In this document: positions 8,465-17,615 of the stretch, in pieces
Layout: each line of letters begins with the position of its first letter
Numbering within the stretch: the first letter of the stretch is position 1
Source of the DNA: a bacterium
GTDB taxonomy: Bacteria; Vulcanimicrobiota; Xenobia; Xenobiales; JADMJV01
Assembly: GCA_018266105.1 (NCBI GenBank)
Contig: JAFEBA010000065.1
Location: forward strand, 1-64,000
Direction: 5' to 3'
Length of the DNA stretch: 64,000 bases
Notes under the pieces: model-generated
Told to the model about the DNA's origin: nothing
What the model saw: the letters and a program-made list of their open reading frames with translations, nothing else
Databases searched by the model: none
Program-made: the position numbers and the translations under genes

Positions 8465-10084
8465 ATGATCGATGCCGGCCTGGTATTGAACCAACGTTTT
8501 GAGGTGGTCAAGCGCCTTGGCGTTGGCGGCATGGGTGAAGTTTACCTGGGACGTGACGTTCAGAACGGGCAGAGCGTAGCCATCAAGCGAATGCTGATCG
8601 AGCAGGACGTGATGGACAAAGAACTGTTCGACCGGCGCTTTCGAGAAGAGGTTAGTATTCTGCGGCGCCTGGATTGTCCCGGGATCCCCGCCTTTGTGGA
8701 GGCTTTCTCCGAGGATGGACACTCCTTCCTGGTGATGGAGTACATCGAGGGTTATAGTCTCGAGAGGTTGCTGTGCGTTTCCACGGTGCAGCACGAGGGT
8801 CTGAGTCCAGAGCAGGTTGCCACCGTAGCGTTACACGTGAGTCGCGTTTTGGAATACCTGCACTCTTTGGACCCCCCCCTGGTTCACCGCGACATCAAGC
8901 CTTCAAATCTGATTATTCGCGAAAGCGATCAGCGGATTTTTCTGGTCGACTTCGGCCTGGCTCGGGAAGTGCACAGCAAAAGCTCGGCCAAAACCCAGGT
9001 TGGAACCTGGAGTTACGCTCCAATTGAACAGATTCGAGGGTTCGTCGAGCCGCGCTCGGACTTTTACTCCCTGGGTGTGACCATGCTGGAGTTGCTCAGC
9101 GGAGAGGTTCCCAAAGCTCTGGCCGTGCCGCCGGCCCGTAAGCTTCTCCCTCAGATACCGGAGCTATTGGCTCAGATCATCGACCGCTGCACCAAGGCCG
9201 AGGTCAGCATGCGCTATCCTGAGGCAGTTTTGCTCAGCCAGGATCTGGAGCAGGCCATCGCCGTGATCAGCAATCCTCAGGCTGGTTCTGAGTCCCCCGT
9301 CAGTCAGGAGCAGGCCATCTCGGAGCTGGTCAGGCGCTGGGGCCAGGGCCGGGCCCCGGAGCCTGGTCTGCCCCCGGTTGCTCGAGCCATTCCCTTGCTG
9401 CCTGGGGCCTCCCCGGAGGTCAAGAAAGCGGTCGATCGAGCTCGCCGCAGACTCTTCTGGACTCGACCGGAGATCCGAATGCTTCGGAGTCTTTTGTTTC
9501 TGATCGGGTTGGCTGTGCTGATTCACCTGGGCTGGAAGGCCTATCAGAGTCGGCGCCAGGAGGACCTGGCCCGGTCGCTCCTGTCGCAAGGGAGTTTGGG
9601 CTCTGGCTGGACTCTCTTAGGGATGAAAGGTCTGAATCCTTATGGCCCCAATGTGATCTTCTCCAGTTCCGCCGCGGCTTTGTTCAGGCGGACTGAGGAT
9701 GAGGATGTTCAGGAGTTGAGTTTTTTCTTCAAATCGCTCAAAGGCGAGCCCGACCTGTTGGTTTTTTCCGGACCTTACGGGATTCACGTGGCCCCCCAGG
9801 GGAAAAGCTTTCAGGCTGAGCTGGTGCAAGTCACTCCCGGCGTTGACCTCAAAGCCCCCTCCAGCCGGCCCTTGGGTTTCAAAACAAGCCTGGCCTCCAG
9901 TTGCGCCATTTCACTGGTGTTGAGGAGGAACCAGCTGTTCTTGTCCAAGGACGGCCGCGAGCTCCCGCGAGCGGCTTCCTTGCCTGTACCCTGGCGAAGT
10001 CAGCTCTGTGGGGCGGTTCAAACGGCTCGCGGGGCGGAAGCGCTGGTTAGCGCCCTGGTCTGCCGTCCGGTCGGGCTACGCTGA
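8465..10084 (+). CDS. Transmembrane Ser/Thr protein kinase (Hanks/PknB type)
   Basis: A 539-residue membrane kinase. The kinase domain (about residues 11-270) has the Gly loop LGVGGMGEV (18-26), ATP-binding Lys41 (VAIK), the catalytic loop HRDIKPSN (141-148), DFG (162-164) and an activation segment ending GTWSYAPIEQ. A Pro-rich linker leads to one membrane helix (about 339-358) and an outside domain of some 180 residues with no recognised family. All catalytic residues are present. It ends in a 9-bp convergent overlap with the molybdopterin enzyme. The FHA protein at 58390 is a plausible phospho-reader partner, by inference. Confidence 0.92.
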   Translation: MIDAGLVLNQRFEVVKRLGVGGMGEVYLGRDVQNGQSVAIKRMLIEQDVMDKELFDRRFREEVSILRRLDCPGIPAFVEAFSEDGHSFLVMEYIEGYSLERLLCVSTVQHEGLSPEQVATVALHVSRVLEYLHSLDPPLVHRDIKPSNLIIRESDQRIFLVDFGLAREVHSKSSAKTQVGTWSYAPIEQIRGFVEPRSDFYSLGVTMLELLSGEVPKALAVPPARKLLPQIPELLAQIIDRCTKAEVSMRYPEAVLLSQDLEQAIAVISNPQAGSESPVSQEQAISELVRRWGQGRAPEPGLPPVARAIPLLPGASPEVKKAVDRARRRLFWTRPEIRMLRSLLFLIGLAVLIHLGWKAYQSRRQEDLARSLLSQGSLGSGWTLLGMKGLNPYGPNVIFSSSAAALFRRTEDEDVQELSFFFKSLKGEPDLLVFSGPYGIHVAPQGKSFQAELVQVTPGVDLKAPSSRPLGFKTSLASSCAISLVLRRNQLFLSKDGRELPRAASLPVPWRSQLCGAVQTARGAEALVSALVCRPVGLR

Positions 10085-12190
10085 GGTACAGGCCTGAATT
10101 TTGACGGCCACGCCGTTCTGGACGATCGTGCCCGAAAGTGGGTCCAGTCGGGTTGAATCCAGCAAGCGATTGACGTTGACACCGGCGTGGCGGGAGGCCA
10201 CCGTTTGTCGCGAGCCAGGACGGGAGTGGCCCCAGCCGTGAGGGATGCTGACCACGCCCGGCATCAGGCGATCACTGATTTCAACGGCCACTTCCAGGCT
10301 GGCGGTCTGGCTACTGACTCGGGCCTGGTCTCCGTTCTGCAGACCCAATCGTTGGGCGTCTTCTGGATGGATCTGTAAAGTGCACAGAGAGGGGCCTTTG
10401 ACCAGCAGGGGCAGGTTGTGCATCCAGGAGTTGTTTGAGCGCAGCTCCCTCCGACCGATTAAGACGAACTCCGGGTTTGGTTTGGGCTGTAGCCGTTGCA
10501 GGTCCTGGACCAATTGGGGCGGTGCCAAATCAACTTTGCCCGAGGGAGTGCGCAGTACTTCCGGAAGCCGAGGCTGCAAAGGCCCCAGGTCGATGTTTTC
10601 AGAGCGCACCTGGGGCAGCTTGAGCCGGTAGGGTCCGGCCTGCAGCAGTAAATCCAAAAGTCTCTCCGGGCCGCGTAAATTTGGATCGATCCGGGTGGAC
10701 GGATTGCGTTGCTGAAGCTGATGGGCCACCAGGTCGTCCATCTGTTCCAGACTGATCTGGGGAGCGCTCAGAATGCGCGCAAGCTGAAGCACGATCTGCC
10801 ATTCATCAAGCTGGCCCGGCTTGATGGGGAAGACCGGGGCCGAGAAGCGGGCGAAGTTATGCACGGCCAGTTGAGCGAAAACGAGATCGTAATGCGCCCT
10901 TTGCAGGTGACCCGGCGGCGGCAGAATGACGTGAGCAAAGCGAGTCGTCTCGTTGAGGTAACTATCCACACTGACCATAAATTCGAGATCCGCCAGAGCT
11001 CGCTCAAGCTGATCTGAATCAGGAGCGCTCAGGGCGGGATTACCTGCGATCGTGATCAGCCCGCGCAACTGACCCTCGCCCGAGGTCAGAATCTCTTCAG
11101 CCAGGGCAGAGGCCGGAAATTCTCCGTTGACCTGGGGCAGCCCGCGCACTCGCGTAAACTGGACGGGCTCGCGGTAGCCACGTCCGCTGCCGGGTTGGCC
11201 ACTGGTATTCCTGGCACCGGCGGCCGCCTTGGGAAACATAGCGCCCCCCGGCCGGTCCAGATTGCCGGTCAAGGCATTGACCACTTCGATCAACCAGCTG
11301 GTCAGGGTCCCAAACTCCTGGGTGCAGGTTCCCAGCCTTCCGTAAACGGCGGCACCAGGAGCGGTCGCCAGTTCGCGACTGAGACGGCGGATGGTCGAGG
11401 CCGCAATTCCGCAATGGGGGCTCATGTTCTCAGGGCTGCTGTCTTGCACCAGGGCCGCGATCGTCTCCGCTCCTTGAAAATGCGGATTGGACCTGACCAG
11501 GCCTTCCTGGTGGAGCGTGTGCAGTAGCGCCAGCAGGAAGTAGGCGTCGCCTCCGGGGCGGATAAAGTGGTGCTCATCGGCCGCTTCGGCGGTCAGTGTC
11601 CGCCTGGGATCGATCACCACCACCTTGCCCTGACGCTGCTGGATACGTTTCAGACGGGCTTTCATATTGGGAGCAGTCATCAGGCTGCCGTTGGAAACCA
11701 GTGGATTGGCGCCCAGGATCAGGAGATAGCTTGTGCGCTCCAGGTCCGGAATGGGGATGCTCATGGGGTCGCCGAACATCAAGCTGCAGGCCACCTGTTT
11801 GGGCATCTGATCCAATGTGCTGGCGCTGTAGATGTGGTTTTTCAATTGGCGGGCCAGCACGGGCACGTAAAGTTGGCCGGAGAGGTTGTGCACATTGGGA
11901 TTGCCCAGGTAGAGAGCCAGCTGCTCGCGCAACGGGGGAAGACGTGCCTCGATTAGCTCGAAGGCCTCCTCCCAGCTGGCCTGCTCCCAGGCCTGGCCCC
12001 TGCGAATCAGGGGTTGGCGCAATCGCTCCGGGTCTTCCTCCAGAGCTTTGAGTGCGTAGCCTTTCGGGCAGAGATAGCCCTGAGAAAAGGGGTCCTCCTG
12101 GTCGCCCCGGATGTCCAGAATCTCATCCTCGCGGGTACTGATCACCAGACCACAGGTGGCCTCGCAGAGAGGGCAGATGGCTTTCTTCAT
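10076..12190 (-). CDS. Molybdopterin-dependent oxidoreductase (formate dehydrogenase/BisC superfamily)
   Basis: A 704-residue member of the DMSO-reductase superfamily. The N-terminal [4Fe-4S] site has Cys6, Cys9, Cys13 and Cys41 (CPLCEATCG ... YLCPKG). The molybdopterin-binding regions include LLILGANPLVSNGSLM and VVVIDPRRTLTAEAADEH, and the C-terminal dinucleotide-binding domain has the GDQARVSS and SIPHGWGH motifs. The metal-ligand region reads SASTLDQMPKQVA, lacking the usual Cys or Sec of formate dehydrogenases. No twin-arginine signal is seen, so it is probably cytoplasmic. No Moco or electron-transfer genes lie beside it, so the substrate is unknown. Confidence 0.88.
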   Translation of the reverse strand: MKKAICPLCEATCGLVISTREDEILDIRGDQEDPFSQGYLCPKGYALKALEEDPERLRQPLIRRGQAWEQASWEEAFELIEARLPPLREQLALYLGNPNVHNLSGQLYVPVLARQLKNHIYSASTLDQMPKQVACSLMFGDPMSIPIPDLERTSYLLILGANPLVSNGSLMTAPNMKARLKRIQQRQGKVVVIDPRRTLTAEAADEHHFIRPGGDAYFLLALLHTLHQEGLVRSNPHFQGAETIAALVQDSSPENMSPHCGIAASTIRRLSRELATAPGAAVYGRLGTCTQEFGTLTSWLIEVVNALTGNLDRPGGAMFPKAAAGARNTSGQPGSGRGYREPVQFTRVRGLPQVNGEFPASALAEEILTSGEGQLRGLITIAGNPALSAPDSDQLERALADLEFMVSVDSYLNETTRFAHVILPPPGHLQRAHYDLVFAQLAVHNFARFSAPVFPIKPGQLDEWQIVLQLARILSAPQISLEQMDDLVAHQLQQRNPSTRIDPNLRGPERLLDLLLQAGPYRLKLPQVRSENIDLGPLQPRLPEVLRTPSGKVDLAPPQLVQDLQRLQPKPNPEFVLIGRRELRSNNSWMHNLPLLVKGPSLCTLQIHPEDAQRLGLQNGDQARVSSQTASLEVAVEISDRLMPGVVSIPHGWGHSRPGSRQTVASRHAGVNVNRLLDSTRLDPLSGTIVQNGVAVKIQACTSA

Positions 12191-12273
12191 CAGTCGAGCA
12201 GTTCGGGAGAGGGCAGAACTGGCCTGCGCCGGGCAAGGAGGCCAGCTCCCCGTCAGAGTGGAACGCGCTGCTT

Positions 12274-13983
12274 ATGTTGAAGCGGTTTGTGGTTGGTTTA
12301 ACTTTAATGGCGCCCTGGCTGGCTCTGGCGGCGCCCACACCGGTGGAGCAGGACCGATTTCGTTTCCCGTCCGCGGTGGGTCGCCACGGCATGGTGGCAT
12401 CGCCCGAGCTGCGCGCCTCGCGGGCCGGCATCCAGGTGCTTAAGGAGGGCGGCAACGCCGTGGACGCGGCCGTGGTCATGTCTTTCGTGTTGGCTGTGAC
12501 TTTGCCGCGAGCCGGCAATATCGGCGGTGGCGGCTTCATGTTGATCCGCGACCCACAGGGCAAGACTTACGCCCTGGATTTTCGCGAACGCGCCCCTCAG
12601 GGTTCCACCACCACCATGCTGCAGGATGGTCAGGGCAATCGCGACGCGGATAAAGCCACCATTGGAGCCCTCAGCGTGGGAGTACCCGGGACTGTGGCCG
12701 GCATGGACATGGCCATTCGGCGTTTCGGTCATTGGGACTTGAAGCGAGCGGTGGGGCCGGCCCGGAAGATCGCCGAGAACGGCTTCCACGTACCGCCCTG
12801 GTTAACGGCTGAAGTCGAGCGCGTTCGGCCTGGCCTGAGCCGCTTTCCTGATAGCAAACGAATCTTCTTTCCGAACGGTTTTCCTCTTCCCACCGATTCG
12901 GTCTGGAAGCAGCCTGAGCTGGCTCAGACTCTGGCTGCTATTGAGTCGCGCGGACCCGCCGGTTTTTATGATGGACCGGTGGCGGCCCGGCTGGCTCGAT
13001 CGATTCAACGGCACGGTGGAGTGATGACCACTCAGGATTTGAAGAGTTACAAAGCCATCTGGCGTGAGCCGGTGCATGGAAGTTACCGTGGCTATGACAT
13101 CGCTTCCATGCCGCCCCCTTCTTCGGGAGGGGTGCACCTGATTCAGGCCCTCAACGTGCTGGAAGGCTTTCCTGTGCGCGAAGACGGCTTGAATTCTGCT
13201 ATCAACCTGCACCGCATGATCGAGACTTTACGTCAATGCTACGCCGACCGCAGTGAGTGGCTGGGCGATCCGGACTTTGTCAAAGTGCCGGTGGATTGGC
13301 TGACTTCTAAACAGTACGCAGCTCAAATTCGCGCTCAGATTCCCGAAAAGAAGGCTCGCACCAGCGATTCCGTTCGTCCTACTGAAGAACCCCGTCATGA
13401 GAGCGATCAGACCACCCACCTCTCGGTTGTGGACGAGAAAGGCTGGGCTGTCTCCATGACCTACACCCTGAACTTTTCCTATGGGAGCGGCCTGGTGGCC
13501 GAGGGCACGGGCGTACTGCTGAATGACGAGATGGATGATTTTTCGGCTGCCCCCAATAAGCCGAACGGCTTTGGATTGTTGGGCGGAAAAGCCAATGCCA
13601 TTGAACCGGGTAAGCGACCGCTTTCATCCATGACGCCAACCATCGTGCAGCGCGAAGGCCAGTTCGTGGCCGCTGTGGGTTCGCCCGGGGGGTCGCATAT
13701 CATCACCGCCGTGCTCCAGATTCTTCTGGATGTGATCGACTTCGATCTGAACGCTCAGAGCGCAGTCTGCGAGGCTCGGATTCACCACCAGTGGTATCCG
13801 GATGAGGTTGAATACGAACAGGGTTTCAGTCCCGATACCATCACACTTTTGAAGTCCTGGGGTCATAACATGCGCAGGGCCGAATCCATAGGCCATTGCA
13901 TGTTGGTGCGACGCCTACCAAACGGTGACTTCGAAGGAGGGGCCGACCCGCGGCGAACGGGCGGCACGGCGCTGGGCTATTAA
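12274..13983 (+). CDS. ggt: Gamma-glutamyltransferase
   Basis: A 569-residue exported gamma-glutamyltranspeptidase, which cleaves glutathione and gamma-glutamyl peptides. A signal peptide (residues 1-20, ending ALAA) precedes the Ntn-hydrolase precursor. Autoprocessing should occur between Gln379 and Thr380 in DQTTHLSVVD, making Thr380 the nucleophile, as in the E. coli enzyme. Other conserved blocks are GNIGGGGFML, MPPPSSGGVHLIQALNVLE, LLNDEMDDFSAAPNKPN with the lid region, and KRPLSSMTPTIV. It diverges from the molybdopterin enzyme by 83 bp. The following AsmA-like gene overlaps its 3' end. Confidence 0.95.
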   Translation: MLKRFVVGLTLMAPWLALAAPTPVEQDRFRFPSAVGRHGMVASPELRASRAGIQVLKEGGNAVDAAVVMSFVLAVTLPRAGNIGGGGFMLIRDPQGKTYALDFRERAPQGSTTTMLQDGQGNRDADKATIGALSVGVPGTVAGMDMAIRRFGHWDLKRAVGPARKIAENGFHVPPWLTAEVERVRPGLSRFPDSKRIFFPNGFPLPTDSVWKQPELAQTLAAIESRGPAGFYDGPVAARLARSIQRHGGVMTTQDLKSYKAIWREPVHGSYRGYDIASMPPPSSGGVHLIQALNVLEGFPVREDGLNSAINLHRMIETLRQCYADRSEWLGDPDFVKVPVDWLTSKQYAAQIRAQIPEKKARTSDSVRPTEEPRHESDQTTHLSVVDEKGWAVSMTYTLNFSYGSGLVAEGTGVLLNDEMDDFSAAPNKPNGFGLLGGKANAIEPGKRPLSSMTPTIVQREGQFVAAVGSPGGSHIITAVLQILLDVIDFDLNAQSAVCEARIHHQWYPDEVEYEQGFSPDTITLLKSWGHNMRRAESIGHCMLVRRLPNGDFEGGADPRRTGGTALGY

Positions 13984-16900
13984 ACGACTGGGCAAGGTCC
14001 TGCTGGGAGTCGGCGGTCTGGGCCTGTTGGGTCTGGGTGGACTTCACTGGGTATTGCAGCACCAGATTCCCGACCAGATGTTGCGGGCCGAACTGGAAAA
14101 GGGTCTGGGCTATCCAGTTCGATACAGTTCGGCTCATCTCAGTTGGGACGCTCGTCTGGTTTTAGATCAAGTGGAGCTGCTCGACCCGGAAGGCAAGGCC
14201 TTCCTTAAGATGCAGGTGGCCGAACTGGACTTTGATCGCAGCCTGGCCCTACGCGGTCAGGTGGTCTTGCAACGCTTACTGCTCGACCATCCTGACCTCG
14301 AATTGAGCGGGGCACGCTGGAAACTGCTGACATCCAAGTCTTCGGGTCCCTCTAAGGCCCGTAAGTTCCCGTTGGTCTTGCGGTCTCTCGACATGCGCTG
14401 GCTGGACCAGGAAGGTAAAACGGCCTGGCAGATCCGGGACTGGCAAGGGAGCTTTCCTCCCGTTCCGGCCGGCCACTGGCGCCTGGATTTGCAAGGTCCC
14501 CAGCAAGAGTTGTTGGAGGCTGGAGGTGGCCAGGGCAAGACCGACCTGAAATTGACTCGATTTCCCGTGGCTCGGCTGGCCACCGTGGCCACCGGTGCCC
14601 AATATCCCAACCTTGAGGAGTCCGCTCAGGTCGATTTGAGCGCACACTTGGAGTCCGGAACCTGGCATGTGCAATCGCAACTGCGCTCTGCTCAGTTCAC
14701 CGGGCCCCTGGAGCTGGAACTGGATTCCTCACGCAACGGGCGTTTGACCTCGGCTGGTGGAGAGCTGGCCGGCCTGGGGCCCATCACGAACCTGGACCTG
14801 CCTTTTCGAGCTGTGCCCCAGGGGTGGAAGATCGGTCCGGCTCGCATGGGTTGGCACGGGGCCAGCTGGCAACTTCGGGGCCAGGTAGAGAACGAGGACC
14901 AGTTTGAAGGCGACATCAGTTGCGCGGACTACCCGTTTGCATGGCCGGGGGGCTTGAGTAGCCGGCCCGGTCGTCTCAAGCTTTATGTGCAAGGCGGCGC
15001 CCTGAAGCGGTGGGCCGATTTTCAGTTGGAGCTGAGCTGCCAGCAGCTGCGCGTGGGCCAGATGGGTTTGGGTGATTGGAAAGCCCTGGCCAGCGGACGC
15101 CTGGACCAGAGCGGCCTGCCTGGAGTCAAGTGGAGATTGATAGGTCCTCAGGGTGCATGGCCGGGCAAGCTGGCCTGGGAGTCGCGCAGTGGTGACTTGC
15201 GTCTGGATTTTGATCCGCTGGAGCTGGCGCGTTTCCTTCCCGGCTGGAGTGGCCGTCTGCAAGGGCGAATCGAGCGCCACGGGGCCAGCCAGTGGGATCT
15301 TGAGCTGAGTTTGCCTCTTCTGAGCGGGCCCGGGCTGAAGGTGGAAAGAGCCCGTTTGCGTTTGGCTGGGAGCCCGCCCACTTGGAATGGCTCGGCGCGC
15401 CTCAACGGCACGCCGCTGACCCTTGCGGGACCTATGGATGCTCCGGTGGCAAGGGCAAAATACGTTAGTCAGCGGCCCGATCTTAAGGGATGGTTGGAGT
15501 TGAGGCTGGCCCTGGTGTCGAATCAGCTTCGACTCCAGGTCGACAAGCAGAAACTCAGCTGGCGTGGAGTGGCTTTGCCCGAGTGGCGAGGAGTGTTGTT
15601 GGGCGACCGCCGGGGCTGGAAATCTGATCACCTGGAGCTGGCCTGGCCCGCCTTCAAGTTGCCGCTGGAAGTCACGGGCGGTTGGAGTCCATCCAGTTGG
15701 AGGATCGAGGGGACTCTGAAATCCCAGCCTTTGACGAGTCTGGCCAGCGCGGTCGGCAGCTCTCTGACCGGGGTCTCGGGTCAGGCCTCGGGCAAACTCC
15801 AAGCGTCCATGGCCGGAGTGAAGTTTGCCGGCGAAGTCAAAGCTCTCAAGCAGGCCGACCGTGACCTGGGCAACTGGCAGGTTGAGCTCGAGAAAAAGGG
15901 CACCAGGCCGGCCAGGCTGCAGTTGCGAAACCAGGCCCTGAAGCTGCCCGATTTGGGAACCTGGCAGGCTCAACTTGACTGGCAGGAAGGTCGGTCCAAG
16001 CCCAAATTGAGTCTGAGCGCTCCAGCCTTGAAGCTGGGCGCGATCAAGCTGGGCGCGACCCATCTGTCGGTTCAATGGGATCCGAGTGGATCCAGTCTGG
16101 TGGATGGTCAGCTGGGGGGTCTGAGCGTGGCCGGCTGGGTGGACTCAAAGAAGAAGACTCTGGCTTTGCAGGGTAAGGTGAGCGATCTGAATCTGGCAGG
16201 CTTGACTGGCTTGCCGCCCGCCACCGCGGGCAAACTACGGGGTCAATGGCGGGCCCAGGGCGGCTGGGCCTCGCCGGCCCTGGAGATGAGCGGTCAGGCG
16301 CTTGGATTGAGCGTATTCGGCTCAAGTCTGGGCGATTTGACCGTGCACGCCAGCCATCAGGGGGCTCAGAGCAAGATCACGGTCGGACCGATCCTGGTGC
16401 AGCAGATCTCAGCCCTGAGGACCAAACTGCCGAGCCTGAAAGGACAGCTGACAGCTGATTTTGTGAAGAATGGAGAGGCCGCTCCTACCGTTACGGCACG
16501 CCTCGAAAGCGTCTTCTTGAATGATCGGGTCGTGCCTGATGCGAGCCTGAGGGGTTTGATCGGTAGCACCGGCCTGAGTCAGGTCGAGGTCAACTGGCAG
16601 GTCACGCCCCCCCTGGTTTTGACGGGCCAGATCGGTCTGATCACCCGTCTGGCCGGCGAGTTGCAAGGGCAGAGTCTGGACGCCATCTCGGCCGGACAGT
16701 TGCCTCTGCAGGGCCAGGCTTTCGGAAAGTTCACCTATAGCTCCGGATTGGTCTTTGATGGTGACCTTCGCAATCTGGTGGTGGCCGGTCAGCGTCTGGG
16801 TCAGGGGCGTTTGACCCTGGCCTGGCAGGATCAGCTTCACGTCGAGGGTTCGGACTTTCAGGCGCTGGGAGTGGGGCTGCTTCAGCAACGTTACCCGGGT

Positions 16901-17542
16901 TTGCAGGCCAGTTTGAGCTTTCAGTGTGACGGGCGCCCTTCAGCCTTGCTCGGCGGTCTGAAGCTTCGCAATGGACAGTGGCGCGGTCGCGGCTTCCCGG
17001 AAGTGACAGTGGAGGCCAAGGGCGATGGAGTGTCCTGGCTGCTGGAGAAAGTCGAGGTGGGGCTGACCCCCGTGTTGAGCGCCAACGGCCGAATGTGGCC
17101 CGCCACCAGCCGGCTGGAGCTGCGTGGCCAGCTGGCCGGGCAGTCTCTGGCTGAGCTGGCCTTGCTGGGGGGAGGGCAGGCGCCCGCAGACCTGTCGGCC
17201 CATCTTTTTGGGGACTATCAGCTCTCAGCTCAGCAGCAGCAGGTGGCGTTGAGCTTTCAAGGTCAGGCCCGAGACCTGGCTTTTCGAGGAGTCGACCTGG
17301 GCACGGGCCAGTTGCAGATGCGTGCCGATCCGGGCCTGGAGGGTGAGTTGGAGCTGCAACAGCCTCTGGAAATCTCGAGAATCGCCGAAGTCCCCGCCGG
17401 TCTCAGGTCGGTTTTGCCCGCTGCGGGAATCCTGGGCGCTATTCGCCTGCGCGGGGTCAAGCTGGCAGGGACTCTAGACAGTCCGTCGGTCTCACCCGTA
17501 TGGGCGGCCCCACAGATTCGCTTGAGATTGCCGTTTCCGTAG
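13925..17542 (+). CDS. Large AsmA/TamB-like envelope protein
   Basis: A 1205-residue protein with one N-terminal membrane anchor (about residues 24-46, Gly/Leu-rich) and a long periplasmic body of beta-rich repeats. The first section, YSSAHLSWDARLVLDQVELL then LKMQVAELDFDRSLALRG, matches the opening of AsmA-like and TamB-type proteins, now viewed as lipid-transfer bridges or barrel-assembly helpers between inner and outer membranes. This supports a two-membrane cell. The GTG at 13925 gives a 59-bp overlap with ggt; a later start inside the overlap is possible. Specific partners cannot be inferred. Confidence 0.78.
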   Translation: MTSKEGPTRGERAARRWAIKRLGKVLLGVGGLGLLGLGGLHWVLQHQIPDQMLRAELEKGLGYPVRYSSAHLSWDARLVLDQVELLDPEGKAFLKMQVAELDFDRSLALRGQVVLQRLLLDHPDLELSGARWKLLTSKSSGPSKARKFPLVLRSLDMRWLDQEGKTAWQIRDWQGSFPPVPAGHWRLDLQGPQQELLEAGGGQGKTDLKLTRFPVARLATVATGAQYPNLEESAQVDLSAHLESGTWHVQSQLRSAQFTGPLELELDSSRNGRLTSAGGELAGLGPITNLDLPFRAVPQGWKIGPARMGWHGASWQLRGQVENEDQFEGDISCADYPFAWPGGLSSRPGRLKLYVQGGALKRWADFQLELSCQQLRVGQMGLGDWKALASGRLDQSGLPGVKWRLIGPQGAWPGKLAWESRSGDLRLDFDPLELARFLPGWSGRLQGRIERHGASQWDLELSLPLLSGPGLKVERARLRLAGSPPTWNGSARLNGTPLTLAGPMDAPVARAKYVSQRPDLKGWLELRLALVSNQLRLQVDKQKLSWRGVALPEWRGVLLGDRRGWKSDHLELAWPAFKLPLEVTGGWSPSSWRIEGTLKSQPLTSLASAVGSSLTGVSGQASGKLQASMAGVKFAGEVKALKQADRDLGNWQVELEKKGTRPARLQLRNQALKLPDLGTWQAQLDWQEGRSKPKLSLSAPALKLGAIKLGATHLSVQWDPSGSSLVDGQLGGLSVAGWVDSKKKTLALQGKVSDLNLAGLTGLPPATAGKLRGQWRAQGGWASPALEMSGQALGLSVFGSSLGDLTVHASHQGAQSKITVGPILVQQISALRTKLPSLKGQLTADFVKNGEAAPTVTARLESVFLNDRVVPDASLRGLIGSTGLSQVEVNWQVTPPLVLTGQIGLITRLAGELQGQSLDAISAGQLPLQGQAFGKFTYSSGLVFDGDLRNLVVAGQRLGQGRLTLAWQDQLHVEGSDFQALGVGLLQQRYPGLQASLSFQCDGRPSALLGGLKLRNGQWRGRGFPEVTVEAKGDGVSWLLEKVEVGLTPVLSANGRMWPATSRLELRGQLAGQSLAELALLGGGQAPADLSAHLFGDYQLSAQQQQVALSFQGQARDLAFRGVDLGTGQLQMRADPGLEGELELQQPLEISRIAEVPAGLRSVLPAAGILGAIRLRGVKLAGTLDSPSVSPVWAAPQIRLRLPFP

Positions 17543-17558
17543 GGTTTTCTCACCAACT

Positions 17559-17588
17559 CCGGGAGTGTTCGCCCGGCTGGGATTTTTT
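17559..17588 (+). terminator. Possible weak terminator after the AsmA-like gene
   Basis: CCGGG (17559-17563) can pair with CCCGG (17572-17576), and a six-T run follows after a short spacer (17583-17588). The spacer between stem and T-run is longer than usual, so it is only a candidate. The TATAAA-like sequence at about 17605 could be a promoter element for the histidine kinase. Confidence 0.35.
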
Positions 17589-17615
17589 CCGCGGGTCTGG
17601 GCATTATAAATTAGC

